From NCBI RefSeq assembly GCF_001486585.1, contig NZ_LN909045.1:729368-793367 (forward strand): DNA of 64,000 bases, written 5' to 3'. The notes beneath the pieces were generated by a model. That model saw nothing but the letters and a program-made list of their open reading frames with translations, ran no database searches and was not told the origin of the DNA. Each line of letters starts with the position of its first letter. The first letter of the stretch is position 1. The DNA comes from Paenibacillus senegalimassiliensis. Lineage in GTDB: Bacteria; Bacillota; Bacilli; Paenibacillales; Paenibacillaceae. This document shows, piece after piece, positions 53,558-62,754 of this stretch. The position numbers and the translations under genes are program-made.

Positions 53558-54697
53558 TTATTTTCGGATAAAGTTTGTATTCCCAAGGAGATCAATGATG
53601 GCTTGAGCACTTTGCATAGGACGATACCCGGCGATGTGGTTGATTACCTCTTGCCGTGAACGTACAACTTCATCATAATTCTCAGTCAGGCGCTTAATCC
53701 AAACGGTGATATCATCGAGTGAGTTGATGGGTGTTCCCCAGCCTTGCTGCGTGAAGTAGTGAGAATTCTCCTCCTCTTGTCCTGGAAGCGGCTTGTGGAA
53801 CAGCATGGGAATTCCCTTGGCCAAACCTTCGGAGCAGGTCATGCCGCCGGGCTTGGTAATCAACAGATCGGAGGCTTCCATCAGCTTATCGATTTCTTTC
53901 GTAAATCCGAGAAGATGGATATTCGGATGATCATAGCGGGGGTCCTTCTTCATCTTCTCCAACGACTTCTCATTGTTGCCGAAGCAAAAGATAAGCTGGA
54001 TCTGTTCCCGGTACGAGGCGAGTAAGGAATAAACAGCCTCATCCTTCATAAATCCCCAACCTCCGCCCATCACAAGCACTGTGGGCATATTGCCAAGCGC
54101 AAGCTGCTGGCGGATATCCTCCTTCCGGTGCCGCTCCCAAAAATTCGGGTGTACGGGAATGCCGGTGATGAGAATCTTGTTTCTTTCGACGCCCCGCTCC
54201 AGTAATTTCTGCTTCACTTGATCGGTCGAGACCAGATAGCAGTTAACCTCGCGGCTTACCCATGCCCCATGCACGTCATAATCTGTGATGACAGTGGAAA
54301 GCGGGACATTCAGCATGCCAATTCTCTTCAAACGTGAGATTACCGCACTCGGGATCGGGTGAGTGCAAACGATAACGTCAGGATGCAGTTGACGAATAAT
54401 CTGAATGGTACGGGTATAAAAAATCCGATGAAGAGCAAGTGTCGTCAATCGGTTCAAGGATTTCTTGTAATTGCTGCGATACATCATACGAATCAGCCGA
54501 GGTTGCGAGGACACCGTCTTCTTGTAGGCGGTAATGATGAGTGGCGCCACTCTAGGATTCAAAAAACTGCCCAACTCCAGCACTTTCGTTTGTACATTCG
54601 GCGCGAGCTTTCGCAAACTGCTGGAGAGCGCGTAGGCCGCTTGCGTATGACCGGCTCCAAACCCCTCGGATAAAAGCAAGACTCTTTGTTTTTGCAC
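53558..54697 (-). CDS. UgtP-like processive diacylglycerol glucosyltransferase
   Basis: The 379-residue enzyme of glycosyltransferase family 28 (MGDG synthase type) transfers glucose from UDP-glucose to diacylglycerol to make glycolipids and the lipoteichoic acid anchor. Seen are the acceptor loop LLSEGFGAGHTQAAYAL, VVITDYDVHGAWV, and the donor-site glycine loop VMGGGWGFM and KPGGMTCSEGLAKGIPML. I chose GTG 54697, six bases after AAAGGTG, giving UgtP length. TTG 54772 would overlap the PAP2 gene by 26 bp. Confidence 0.9.
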   Translation of the reverse strand: MQKQRVLLLSEGFGAGHTQAAYALSSSLRKLAPNVQTKVLELGSFLNPRVAPLIITAYKKTVSSQPRLIRMMYRSNYKKSLNRLTTLALHRIFYTRTIQIIRQLHPDVIVCTHPIPSAVISRLKRIGMLNVPLSTVITDYDVHGAWVSREVNCYLVSTDQVKQKLLERGVERNKILITGIPVHPNFWERHRKEDIRQQLALGNMPTVLVMGGGWGFMKDEAVYSLLASYREQIQLIFCFGNNEKSLEKMKKDPRYDHPNIHLLGFTKEIDKLMEASDLLITKPGGMTCSEGLAKGIPMLFHKPLPGQEEENSHYFTQQGWGTPINSLDDITVWIKRLTENYDEVVRSRQEVINHIAGYRPMQSAQAIIDLLGNTNFIRK

Positions 54698-54746
54698 TGG
54701 TTTCACCTTTTCCTGCAAGGTTTTCCTATTGTCTACAATATCCCCT

Positions 54747-55274
54747 TTAGCTCCACAATGCAACCGTGCCAAGCGCCACAGAAGAGCCGATGACAGCCCC
54801 GGCTAAGGTATCGGATGGGTAATGCAAACCCAGGTAAATACGGGAAATTGCCACTAGCAGAGACAAGGGCATTAAGGCCAGAATCAGTCCGGGAGCAGCG
54901 GCCATGAAGGGCACGGTCACCGAAAAGATTGCCGTTGTGTGGCCGGACGGGAACGAATGGTCGGTTAGCGGATTACGAAAGGTGTTCGTGCCGGGCAAGG
55001 CCAAATAAGGACGTACACGCGGGTAGATTTTCTTAACCAAGGCCACCGGAATGTGGCTGGCCGCCAGCGCAACGCAGGACTGCAGACCGATTTTGCTCCA
55101 TGGCTGCGGCGCCGCGATCCAGATTAATAAGGAGGAAACGATCGTAAACCATGCTCCACCCAGATGAGTTAAATGATAAAGCCAAAAATTCAAAAAACTG
55201 CGATGCAAGCGACCATTAATTCCTACAAAAAGCTTTCGGTCGAGTTGTTGTAACTTATGAAATAAACGAATCAT
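54747..55274 (-). CDS. PAP2-family phosphatase
   Basis: The 175-residue membrane phosphatase has the three signature motifs of PAP2 enzymes: KKIYPRVRPYL, PSGHT (catalytic His) and SRIYLGLHYPSD. About five membrane segments surround them. Substrates may be phosphatidic acid, phosphatidylglycerol phosphate or undecaprenyl diphosphate. ATG 55274 is preceded by GGAGGG at five to six bases; a longer frame starts at 55370. It is co-directional with the UgtP-like gene, so removal of phosphate to give diacylglycerol would suit it, as an inference. Confidence 0.9.
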   Translation of the reverse strand: MIRLFHKLQQLDRKLFVGINGRLHRSFLNFWLYHLTHLGGAWFTIVSSLLIWIAAPQPWSKIGLQSCVALAASHIPVALVKKIYPRVRPYLALPGTNTFRNPLTDHSFPSGHTTAIFSVTVPFMAAAPGLILALMPLSLLVAISRIYLGLHYPSDTLAGAVIGSSVALGTVALWS

Positions 55275-55491
55275 GAAATCCCTCCGCATGATGTTTGACC
55301 GCGTGTTGCGGCCTGAAGTGCCTTGCAGCACACCTCTCAAAATCGCTGCCCATCTAAAGTAGCATGGCATTTTCAGGTTAGACTTATCATATTTTTAATC
55401 CATGGCCTTTTCAAGGACGTTTTTTCGTATTGGGGGCCACAGGGGCAGAAAATGAGCTTCTTTTTACAATAGGCTGATTCAAATGATAACA

Positions 55492-55531
55492 AAAAAGTTT
55501 AAAGAAGATGGTGCGGAATTGTAAACTTTTT
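55492..55531. other. Perfect 10-bp inverted repeat in a 630-bp divergent gap
   Basis: AAAAAGTTTA at 55492-55501 and TAAACTTTTT at 55522-55531 flank a 20-base loop. The hairpin could be a terminator in either direction, or a binding site, between the PAP2 and glycosyltransferase genes. The rest of 55275-55904 is AT-rich, with purine-rich A tracts at 55584-55618 and 55785-55900. I see no supported gene in it. Confidence 0.5.
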
Positions 55532-55904
55532 GCCGGGAAGCTTCGTCTGTATACATGTCATGCCGATGAAAACCTTGCCGATCATGAAAAAAAACAGAAA
55601 AAAGAAATAAAAAATGCCAAAAGTGATGAAAATAAGATGTAACCGTCCCTGAATGCAGCAAGTAGGGGCCCTGTGTGTCCTAATTGACTAACTTCAAGGT
55701 ATTTGGGCTGCGAAGGGGCCAGAGTCGTTTTGACAAAAGACGTGAAGTCATGGAAAATCGTAATGGTTTACTTCAACAGAGCAAGGCAATAAAAAACAGA
55801 GAGAAAGACGAACCAAAAGAAAAAACAAGGGTCATGACAACAAAACAAACTCCAAACAAAGAGAGAACACAACAACAAAAGGGGTTAAAAGGGGGCAAGA
55901 AATC

Positions 55905-57143
55905 ATGTTGGGAGTCTTTTTGATCGCACTTCAGGTCGTGCTAGCAGTGATCGGGGTATATCAATTCGGCTTGGCTTTATTCGGCATGTACAGGAACAAA
56001 CACAAGGAGCAATTTGCTCCGCGTAAATCATTTGCCGTGCTGGTAGCGGCGCATAACGAGGAAAAAGTAGTTGGGGCTCTAATGGAAAATCTGAAGCATC
56101 TCAACTATCCGAAAGAATTGTACGACGTTTTTGTCATTTGCGATAATTGCACAGACAATACGGCAAGCATTGTCCGTAGTCACGGAATGAACGCCTGCGT
56201 GCGCAGCAACCCGAACTTGCGTGGGAAGGGCTACGCTATTGAATGGATGCTGAAAGAGCTCTGGAAGATGCCACGGCAATATGATGCCGTAGTCATGTTC
56301 GACGCCGATAATCTGGCACATCCGGATTTCTTGCGTGAGATGAACAATGATCTCTGCAGCGGTGCTCGGGTGATTCAGGGCTATATCGATACGAAGAATC
56401 CTGAGGATTCATGGATTACCGCTTCTTATGGTATTTCCTACTGGTACTGCAACCGTTTGTGGCAATTGTCCCGGACGAATCTCAAGATGGCCAATTTCCT
56501 GGGCGGTACGGGCATGTGCTTCGAAACCGAACTGTTAAAGGAAATGGGTTGGGGTGCAACCAGCCTGGTTGAAGATTTGGAGTTTACAATGCGTTGCGTT
56601 GAGCGCGGGGTTTACCCGGTCTTCAATTATGATGCTAAATTGTTTGATGAAAAGCCGCTCACGTTCAAGGCATCTGCTCGTCAGCGTTTGCGCTGGATGC
56701 AAGGGCACTTTACGGTTGCCCGCCGTTATTTCTTCCCGTTGCTCTGGAAGAGCATCAAGGAACGGAATATGGTGAAGCTGGATATGGCTTTGTACGGTGC
56801 CAATGTGTATGTGGTGCTGCTAACCTTCCTGCTGACGGCCTTTATCTGGGTTGATCAGGCCTTGCTGAACGGTCCGCACTTTGACACGCTTTACGGCTAC
56901 TTGCCGCTATGGGTTTCTTTTGTGGCGATATTGGCTAATGTATTTATTTTCTTGGCAGCCATGGTGCTGGAGAAGGTTACGTTCAAGAAGGTATATGCTT
57001 ACCTGATCTTGTTCCCGGTGTACCTGATCTCATGGTGGCCAATTACGTTCTATGCTTTCTTCACTCAGAACAACAAACAATGGAGTCACACGCAACATAC
57101 GCGGGTGGTCCGCCTGGAAGAAGTGCAAAGCAAACAAGGATAA
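55905..57143 (+). CDS. Family 2 processive glycosyltransferase
   Basis: The 412-residue membrane enzyme has TM1 at residues 1-25, a GT-A domain with substrate motif VLVAAHNEEKVV, DxD in MFDADNLAHPDF (near 130) and VEDLEFTMRC, and the processive Q-x-x-R-W box as RQRLRWMQGHF (near 265). Three or four membrane segments follow (about 295-385). This is the cellulose/hyaluronan/PNAG-synthase layout, so it should polymerise a sugar across the membrane. The polymer is unknown. ATG 55905 is eight bases after AAAAGGGGG. The 630-bp upstream gap suggests an extended, regulated leader. Confidence 0.88.
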   Translation: MLGVFLIALQVVLAVIGVYQFGLALFGMYRNKHKEQFAPRKSFAVLVAAHNEEKVVGALMENLKHLNYPKELYDVFVICDNCTDNTASIVRSHGMNACVRSNPNLRGKGYAIEWMLKELWKMPRQYDAVVMFDADNLAHPDFLREMNNDLCSGARVIQGYIDTKNPEDSWITASYGISYWYCNRLWQLSRTNLKMANFLGGTGMCFETELLKEMGWGATSLVEDLEFTMRCVERGVYPVFNYDAKLFDEKPLTFKASARQRLRWMQGHFTVARRYFFPLLWKSIKERNMVKLDMALYGANVYVVLLTFLLTAFIWVDQALLNGPHFDTLYGYLPLWVSFVAILANVFIFLAAMVLEKVTFKKVYAYLILFPVYLISWWPITFYAFFTQNNKQWSHTQHTRVVRLEEVQSKQG

Positions 57144-57150
57144 TTGCTGC

Positions 57151-57180
57151 TTGACGGACTATTCTTGAATGTGATATAGT
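57151..57180 (+). promoter_or_regulatory. infC operon promoter
   Basis: TTGACG at 57151-57156 and TATAGT at 57175-57180 are 18 bp apart, upstream of the L20-type leader. Confidence 0.6.
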
Positions 57181-57186
57181 ATCTAA

Positions 57187-57349
57187 GGTTACAAGAACGA
57201 CTTTGATACTTGGATTGCAAGTAGAGGCCCTGGCTTCTCACCTGATCGACTTTATGTCGGCTGGTTTTGATCCGTTGATTTGTGAATGGTATGTTCATGA
57301 AGATTAACGATCAATGAGGGATGCAGGCAAATGTCTGTATCCCTTTTTT
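57187..57349 (+). ncRNA. L20-type leader of infC-rpmI-rplT
   Basis: The untranslated leader before infC is about 215 bases and ends with a terminator hairpin, GGGATGCAG/CTGTATCCC followed by seven T (57318-57349). Bacillus infC operons carry an L20-binding leader that mimics the rRNA or mRNA site and controls premature termination. The position and terminator match that model; I have not shown the L20-binding fold. Confidence 0.65.
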
Positions 57350-57398
57350 AGTGTGTAAGCCCGGTCACGGTAGATTTAACACTATTTGGAGGTGGAGA

Positions 57399-57911
57399 AT
57401 TATCAGTAAGGAACACATGATCAATGACGAGATTCGTGCGAAAGAAGTCCGTCTGGTGGGTGCCGAAGGCGAGCAAATCGGTATTACGCCTCTGCGCGAA
57501 GCGCTGCAGATGGCAATTGACCTGAATCTGGATCTGGTGAACGTTGCGCCAACTGCCAAACCCCCGGTTTGCCGGATTATGGACTATGGCAAGTTCCGTT
57601 ATGAGCAGCAGAAGAAAGAGAAGGAAGCCCGTAAGAATCAGAAGATCGTGGACATCAAGGAAGTATGGTTTCGTGCCAATATCGAGGAACATGATTACCA
57701 GACCAAACTTCGTAATGTGGTCAAGTTTTTGAAAGAAGGCGACAAGGTGAAATGCTCAGTTCGCTTCCGCGGGCGGGAAATTACCCATGCTGATATCGGG
57801 AAGAAGATTCTCGATCGCGTAAGAGAAGAAGTTACTGAGATTTCTGCTGTTGAGCGCTTTCCGAAGTTGGAAGGCCGCAGTATGATCATGATTTTAGCAC
57901 CGAAAAACTAA
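57399..57911 (+). CDS. infC: Translation initiation factor IF-3
   Basis: The 170-residue factor has an N-terminal domain (MINDEIRAKEVRLVGAEGEQ, then LREALQMAIDLNLDLVNVA) and a C-terminal domain (VKCSVRFRGREITHADIG). I propose ATT at 57399 as the start, six bases after GGAGG, because it gives MISKEHMINDEIR, matching Bacillus IF-3. Rare AUU starts are used by infC so that IF-3 limits its own synthesis. ATC 57402 or ATG 57417 are less likely. Confidence 0.93.
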   Translation: MISKEHMINDEIRAKEVRLVGAEGEQIGITPLREALQMAIDLNLDLVNVAPTAKPPVCRIMDYGKFRYEQQKKEKEARKNQKIVDIKEVWFRANIEEHDYQTKLRNVVKFLKEGDKVKCSVRFRGREITHADIGKKILDRVREEVTEISAVERFPKLEGRSMIMILAPKN

Positions 57912-57971
57912 CGTTTGTTTTCTATATATAGTGAAGAAAGCGGCGTTCACAAACTTTGAGGGGGAAGTACA

Positions 57972-58172
57972 ATGCCTAAAATGAAAACCCACAGCAGCCT
58001 GAAAGGCCGCTTTAAAATTACCGGAACTGGTAAAGTAAGACGTTACAAAGCGAACCGCAATCACTTGCTGTCCCATAAGTCGAAACGTGGTAAACGTGTT
58101 TTGGCCAACAGCCCTGTTGCTTACGCCGGTGACGTTAGCCGTATGAAGCAACAACTGGCAAACCTGAAATAA
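57972..58172 (+). CDS. rpmI: 50S ribosomal protein L35
   Basis: The 66-residue basic protein matches L35: MPKMKTHSSLKGRFKITGTGK and a C-terminal DVSRMKQQLANL. A GAGGGGGAA ribosome site precedes it. It is co-transcribed with infC and rplT. Confidence 0.97.
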   Translation: MPKMKTHSSLKGRFKITGTGKVRRYKANRNHLLSHKSKRGKRVLANSPVAYAGDVSRMKQQLANLK

Positions 58173-58216
58173 TTAAAAACAGACAAATAAACACAATTAC
58201 CTGGGAGGTTTTATAA

Positions 58217-58576
58217 ATGGCAAGAGTTAAAGGCGGATTCGTCGTTCGTCGTCGTCATAAAAAAGTATTGAAATTGGCTAAAGGTTACTTCGGTTCCAAA
58301 CACCGTATCTTCAAAACAGCAAATGAGCAAGTGATGAAATCCTTGCTTTACGCTTATCGCGATCGTCGAACGAAGAAACGTGATTTCCGCAGATTGTGGA
58401 TCGTGCGTATTAACGCTGCGGCTCGCATGAACGGTTTGTCTTACAGCAAGCTGATGCATGGTTTGAAGCTGGCTGAAGTGAACATCAACCGCAAAATGCT
58501 GGCAGATCTTGCTGTAAATGATCTGAACGCATTTAATTCCTTGGCTGCTGTTGCAAAGGAAAAGATTAACGCTTAA
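58217..58576 (+). CDS. rplT: 50S ribosomal protein L20
   Basis: The 119-residue assembly protein binds 23S rRNA. The highly conserved start [20 protein letters not shown] and the C-terminal [20 protein letters not shown] are clear. It is also the likely effector of the leader at 57187-57349. A strong terminator follows at 58594. Confidence 0.98.
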   Translation: MARVKGGFVVRRRHKKVLKLAKGYFGSKHRIFKTANEQVMKSLLYAYRDRRTKKRDFRRLWIVRINAAARMNGLSYSKLMHGLKLAEVNINRKMLADLAVNDLNAFNSLAAVAKEKINA

Positions 58577-58593
58577 GAAGAGATGTTAATCAA

Positions 58594-58633
58594 GGCGCTG
58601 TCTCCGGTAAGACACCGGGGCGGCGCTTTTTTT
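58594..58633 (+). terminator. Strong Rho-independent terminator after rplT
   Basis: GCGCTGTCTCCGG and CCGGGGCGGCGC pair around a short loop (with mismatches in the middle) and are followed by seven T at 58627-58633. Confidence 0.85.
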
Positions 58634-58878
58634 GAGAGTGAATGGAAAAAACAGGCTTTGCTTGCTTGGTAATTGATGGTGTTCTGGCATGGAAATGCAG
58701 GGAATTTGGAACACTATAGGCAAGAAGTCGGCACTAGACTTAGCAAACAAAATCGAAGTTCACATGAAGCGAACATTGAATGATATTTTTGTCGTAAGAA
58801 AGCGCTTTAAAATGAATAAACCCGAAAATTATTTGACCAAGGGTTGTTAAAGGTATGGATTTTAGCACATTTTGAAGG

Positions 58879-58916
58879 TATAATCTGTCTGTGTGGTGAA
58901 ACCTAGACAGGCCACA
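58879..58916 (+). promoter_or_regulatory. Candidate promoter and 5' hairpin of the BMP operon
   Basis: TATAAT at 58879-58884 has no strong -35. TGTGG (58892-58896) and CCACA (58912-58916) could form a small hairpin. CTGTCT/AGACAG (58885-58890 and 58905-58910) is an alternative partner that cannot form at the same time. The remainder of the 58577-58941 gap holds the terminator at 58594 and no gene that I can support. Confidence 0.35.
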
Positions 58917-58941
58917 ATATTTTAAGGGGGATATAATCGCA

Positions 58942-60024
58942 ATGAACAAAGCCTTTAAACTATCTTTACTTATGGTGCTGGCACTCACTTTGGTTCTGGC
59001 GGGATGCGGCAACAATGCAGCAAACAACGGTGGAGCGGCCAATACCGGGAACACAGGTAATGCCGACAATACGCAAGCAGGCAACGGCGGGGACACCGCG
59101 TCTGATGCATCCAAGTTTAAAATCGGTCTCGTAACCGACGTAGGCGGCGTAAACGACAAATCCTTCAACGAATCTGCATGGGAAGCTCTTGAAGCAATGA
59201 ACCAAGAGCAAGGGATTCAACATCAGTACCTGCAAAGTAATCAAAGCTCGGACTATGTTCCGAACCTTAACCAATTTGTGCAAGGCGGCTACGACCTGAC
59301 TTGGTCTATCGGTTTTGATCTCGGGGATGCCACTAAACAAGTAGCTGATGCTAACCCGAACTCCAAGCTGGCAATCATCGACAGCGTGGTTGAAGCCCCT
59401 AACGTAGAATCTGTTACCTTTTCCGAGAACGAAGGTTCATTCCTCGTTGGTGTTGTAGCAGGTCTGACTACAAAGACGAACAAAATCGGTTTTATCGGCG
59501 GGATGGAAAGTCCAGTTATCAAACGCTTTGAAGTTGGTTTCCAAGCTGGTGTAGCTGCTGTGAACCCGGATGCCGAAGTGAAGATTACCTATGCCGGTGC
59601 TTATGACAAGCCGGATATCGGTAAGTCCCTGGCTGGTCAATTGTTTGACTACGGCGCGGATATCGTATTCCCTGCGGCAGGACAAACGGGTAATGGCGTA
59701 TTTAACGAAGCAACAGCGCGCAACAGTGCCGGTGGAGCAAATAAAATGTGGGTTATCGGCGTGGACAAGGACCAATCCATTGAGTTTGGCGATGAAGTAA
59801 CGCTGACTTCCATGATTAAACGTGTAGACGTAGCCGTTAAGAACGTGACTCAACAAGTAATCGACGGCACTTTTGAAGGTGGTAAAGTTACAACGTTGAC
59901 GCTGAAAGAAGATGGCGTTGGCTTGCCAGAAGAAAATCCGAACGTAAGCCAGGAGATTCTGGATAAAGTAGAAGAGTACAAGCAAAAAATCATCAGCGGC
60001 GAAATTACGGTTCCTGCTGAGTAA
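58942..60024 (+). CDS. BMP-family nucleoside-binding lipoprotein (PnrA/NupN-like)
   Basis: The 360-residue lipoprotein has a lipobox (LVLAGC, Cys at 22), a linker rich in Asn/Gly/Ala (residues 24-55) and the BMP/PnrA fold with KIGLVTDVGGVNDKSFNESAWEALEAM, IGFDLGDATKQVA and VFPAAGQTGNGVFNEA. It captures nucleosides for the ABC transporter encoded next, as B. subtilis NupN does for guanosine. The gap to the ATPase contains a strong hairpin, so this gene may be made in excess. Confidence 0.92.
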   Translation: MNKAFKLSLLMVLALTLVLAGCGNNAANNGGAANTGNTGNADNTQAGNGGDTASDASKFKIGLVTDVGGVNDKSFNESAWEALEAMNQEQGIQHQYLQSNQSSDYVPNLNQFVQGGYDLTWSIGFDLGDATKQVADANPNSKLAIIDSVVEAPNVESVTFSENEGSFLVGVVAGLTTKTNKIGFIGGMESPVIKRFEVGFQAGVAAVNPDAEVKITYAGAYDKPDIGKSLAGQLFDYGADIVFPAAGQTGNGVFNEATARNSAGGANKMWVIGVDKDQSIEFGDEVTLTSMIKRVDVAVKNVTQQVIDGTFEGGKVTTLTLKEDGVGLPEENPNVSQEILDKVEEYKQKIISGEITVPAE

Positions 60025-60085
60025 TGAAGGATAGCAGGTGCTAACTTAAGCCTGCGTCGAAAGTAGAATACAGGTTTCAAGCAGG

Positions 60086-60111
60086 CAAGGCCAGTGGATC
60101 AACTGGCCTTG
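60086..60111 (+). other. Intercistronic hairpin between the binding protein and transporter genes
   Basis: CAAGGCCAGT at 60086-60095 and ACTGGCCTTG at 60102-60111 are perfectly complementary. With no U run it is probably an mRNA 3'-stabilising hairpin or a partial terminator that raises the lipoprotein level over the ATPase. Confidence 0.65.
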
Positions 60112-60148
60112 TTGCTTGCGTTAATCCCAATATGGTGAGGGTGATTTC

Positions 60149-61687
60149 ATGAGTGCTGAGGCTCCGGTAGTCGAGTTAAAGCAAATCACAAAGCGTTTTC
60201 CAGGTGTAATCGCAAACGACTCTATTAGTCTGGCTCTGCGCAAAGGGGAGATTCATGCCCTGCTCGGCGAGAATGGTGCGGGCAAATCAACGCTGATGAA
60301 CATTCTGTTTGGCCTCTATCAACCGGATGAAGGTTTGATTGAGATGAATGGCAAGCCGGTGACCATTGATAACCCCAATAAAGCAATCAAGCTTGGAATT
60401 GGGATGGTTCACCAGCATTTCAAGCTGGTACAGCCTTTTACGGTGACCGAAAATATTATTCTTGGTATGGAACCCAAAAAAGGTCTTAATATCGACTATA
60501 AATCCGCGTCTGCCCAAGTGGCTAAATTGTCGGAGCAATACGGTCTTCAAGTGAATGCGAACGCTAAAATCCAGGATATTTCTGTCGGGATGCAGCAACG
60601 GGTCGAGATCATGAAGATTCTGTTCCGCGGCGCGGATGTACTTATATTTGACGAGCCTACCGCTGTGCTTACGCCGCAAGAGATTCAGGAGCTCATGGAA
60701 ATCATGAAGCGATTGGTTGCAGAGGGTAAGTCAATCATACTGATTACCCACAAGCTGAAGGAGATCATGGACATTTCTGACCGCGTGACGATTATTCGTC
60801 GTGGGAAGGTAATTGATACGGTGGATACAGACAAGACTAACCCGCAGGAACTGGCAGAGAAGATGGTTGGTCGGGACGTCTCTTTCAAAGTGGACAAGCA
60901 AGAACCGCAGATCGGACAGCCTGTATTGCAACTAAGCCAGGTAACGCTTAAGGGCAAACATGGTATATCTGTTCTGAACGGGCTGAATTTAGACGTGAAG
61001 GCTGGCGAAATTGTTGGTATAGCTGGTGTGGATGGGAATGGTCAAAGTGAATTAATCGAGGCCATAACCGGGCTGCGTAAAATCGATTCCGGCTCCATTC
61101 AGCTTGGGGGCAAGGAAATCGCTAATTTGCCTGCGCGAAAAATCATCGAAAATGGACTCTCGCATATTCCTGAGGACCGTCATAAGCACGGGCTAGTACT
61201 GGATTTTTCGGTGAGCGAAAATATGGTCTTGGAGACATATTACAAGGAACCCTACAGCAAACGTGGCTTCCTGGATCACAAGACGATTGACGAGCATGCC
61301 AAGGCGCTGGTGGAGGCTTTCGACGTTCGTACGCCAAGTGTCGAGACAAAGGCACGTTCCTTGTCTGGCGGGAATCAGCAAAAGGCGATTATTGCGCGGG
61401 AAATAGATAAAAATCCGGATCTGCTCATTGCTGCACAGCCAACGCGAGGTCTGGATGTGGGAGCCATTGAATTTGTTCATAAGCAATTAATTGAGCAGCG
61501 CGATCAAGGGAAAGCGGTATTGCTCGTTTCCTTTGAATTGGATGAAATTATGAATGTATCGGATCGCATCGCAGTCATTTACGAGGGGCGTATTGTGGGC
61601 GAGGTGCTTCCACAGGAAACCAACGATCAGGAGCTTGGCTTGATGATGTCGGGAAGCCTGGAACGGGGAGGTCATAGCGTTGGATAG
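60149..61687 (+). CDS. Nucleoside ABC transporter ATPase (NupO-like)
   Basis: The 512-residue protein carries two fused ABC domains. The first is complete: Walker A LLGENGAGKSTLMN, signature ISVGMQQRVEI, Walker B DVLIFDEPT. The second has a degenerate Walker A (GVDGNGQSE) but retains signature LSGGNQQKA, as in RbsA-like exporters and importers. With the two permeases downstream it matches the NupNOPQ guanosine/nucleoside system. The NupP start (TTG) overlaps its end by 8 bp. Confidence 0.93.
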   Translation: MSAEAPVVELKQITKRFPGVIANDSISLALRKGEIHALLGENGAGKSTLMNILFGLYQPDEGLIEMNGKPVTIDNPNKAIKLGIGMVHQHFKLVQPFTVTENIILGMEPKKGLNIDYKSASAQVAKLSEQYGLQVNANAKIQDISVGMQQRVEIMKILFRGADVLIFDEPTAVLTPQEIQELMEIMKRLVAEGKSIILITHKLKEIMDISDRVTIIRRGKVIDTVDTDKTNPQELAEKMVGRDVSFKVDKQEPQIGQPVLQLSQVTLKGKHGISVLNGLNLDVKAGEIVGIAGVDGNGQSELIEAITGLRKIDSGSIQLGGKEIANLPARKIIENGLSHIPEDRHKHGLVLDFSVSENMVLETYYKEPYSKRGFLDHKTIDEHAKALVEAFDVRTPSVETKARSLSGGNQQKAIIAREIDKNPDLLIAAQPTRGLDVGAIEFVHKQLIEQRDQGKAVLLVSFELDEIMNVSDRIAVIYEGRIVGEVLPQETNDQELGLMMSGSLERGGHSVG

Positions 61688-62753
61688 ATTACGCAAAATA
61701 TTCACTATGGACAGCCTGGTTTTGCCACTGGTGGCCATCATTCTAGGTTTGCTCGTCGGTGCGGTAGTTATGCTGGTTGGCGGCTATAATCCGCTGACAG
61801 CTTATGGTGCGCTGATTCAGAGGGTTATTGGAAATCCCTATGACTTCGGGGAAACGATTCGTCAGATAACACCGCTGATCTTTACTGGCCTAGCTGTTGC
61901 TTTTGCTTTCCGTTCCGGTATGTTTAATATCGGTGCTGACGGTCAGGTATTGATTGGCATGACCTCGGCTACGGCTGTATCGCTATCCTTGTCGAGCCTT
62001 CCATCGGCAGTGGTTGTACCCTTGGCTGTTATCGCAGGGGGGCTGGGAGGTGGCTTATGGGCGGCCATAGCAGGTTATCTGAAGGCTAAACGGGGTATCA
62101 ACGAGGTTATTACTACAATCATGCTTAACTGGACGGCGTTGTACTTATCGAATTATGTTATTCGTCATTTCTTCCTGCTGAAGGGGCAGAATCGTTCCGA
62201 GAATATCGAGGCTTCTGCAGCTATGACATTTTTGAACGACATATTTAACAATGCGCGAATCCATTGGGGAACAGTGGTCGCGCTCTTGGCTGCGGCATTC
62301 TTTTTTATCTATCTTTGGAAGACCAAGCAGGGTTACGAAATGCGGTCTGTAGGCTTGAATCCGAATGCTGCTGAATATGCCGGTATGAATGTGGGCCGTA
62401 ATGTGGTCAAAGCCATGTTCATCAGTGGAGTGTTCGCTGGACTGGCCGGCACCTTTGAGGTGCTTGGAGTGTTCCACTATCAATCTGTCTTTGCCGCTTC
62501 GCCAGGCTATGGCTTTGACGGCATCGCCGTGGCGCTGCTGGGTATGAATCATCCCTTCGGCGTGGTGCTAGGCGCCATTCTATATGGTGTGCTGACCTAT
62601 GGCGCTGCTGGTATGAGCTTTGGCGCCGGGGTTCCCCCGGAAATAATCAAAATTGTCATCGGCTCAATTATATTCTTCATTGCGGCTCAAGGCATCGTCA
62701 AACTCATAGTGAAGCCTTTGGTTCTGAAGCGCAAGAAAGAGAAGGTGTTGTAA
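61680..62753 (+). CDS. Nucleoside ABC transporter permease (NupP-like)
   Basis: The 357-residue integral membrane permease has about eight to ten hydrophobic segments and the RbsC/NupP-type motif RSGMFNIGADGQVLIGM (near 82) and NEVITTIMLNW. It starts with TTG 61680, within the end of nupO, and is followed after 1 bp by the second permease. Confidence 0.93.
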   Translation: MDRLRKIFTMDSLVLPLVAIILGLLVGAVVMLVGGYNPLTAYGALIQRVIGNPYDFGETIRQITPLIFTGLAVAFAFRSGMFNIGADGQVLIGMTSATAVSLSLSSLPSAVVVPLAVIAGGLGGGLWAAIAGYLKAKRGINEVITTIMLNWTALYLSNYVIRHFFLLKGQNRSENIEASAAMTFLNDIFNNARIHWGTVVALLAAAFFFIYLWKTKQGYEMRSVGLNPNAAEYAGMNVGRNVVKAMFISGVFAGLAGTFEVLGVFHYQSVFAASPGYGFDGIAVALLGMNHPFGVVLGAILYGVLTYGAAGMSFGAGVPPEIIKIVIGSIIFFIAAQGIVKLIVKPLVLKRKKEKVL

Positions 62754-62754
62754 C

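Noticed and set aside
55684-55923. 79-residue open frame upstream of the glycosyltransferase
   Set aside because: It starts with TTG, has no ribosome site, is low-complexity Lys/Gln/Arg-rich text from an A-rich leader, and runs into the real gene.
58885-58916. Possible pseudoknot riboswitch before the BMP gene
   Set aside because: The two stems compete and the linkers are too short for both; no known riboswitch core is present.
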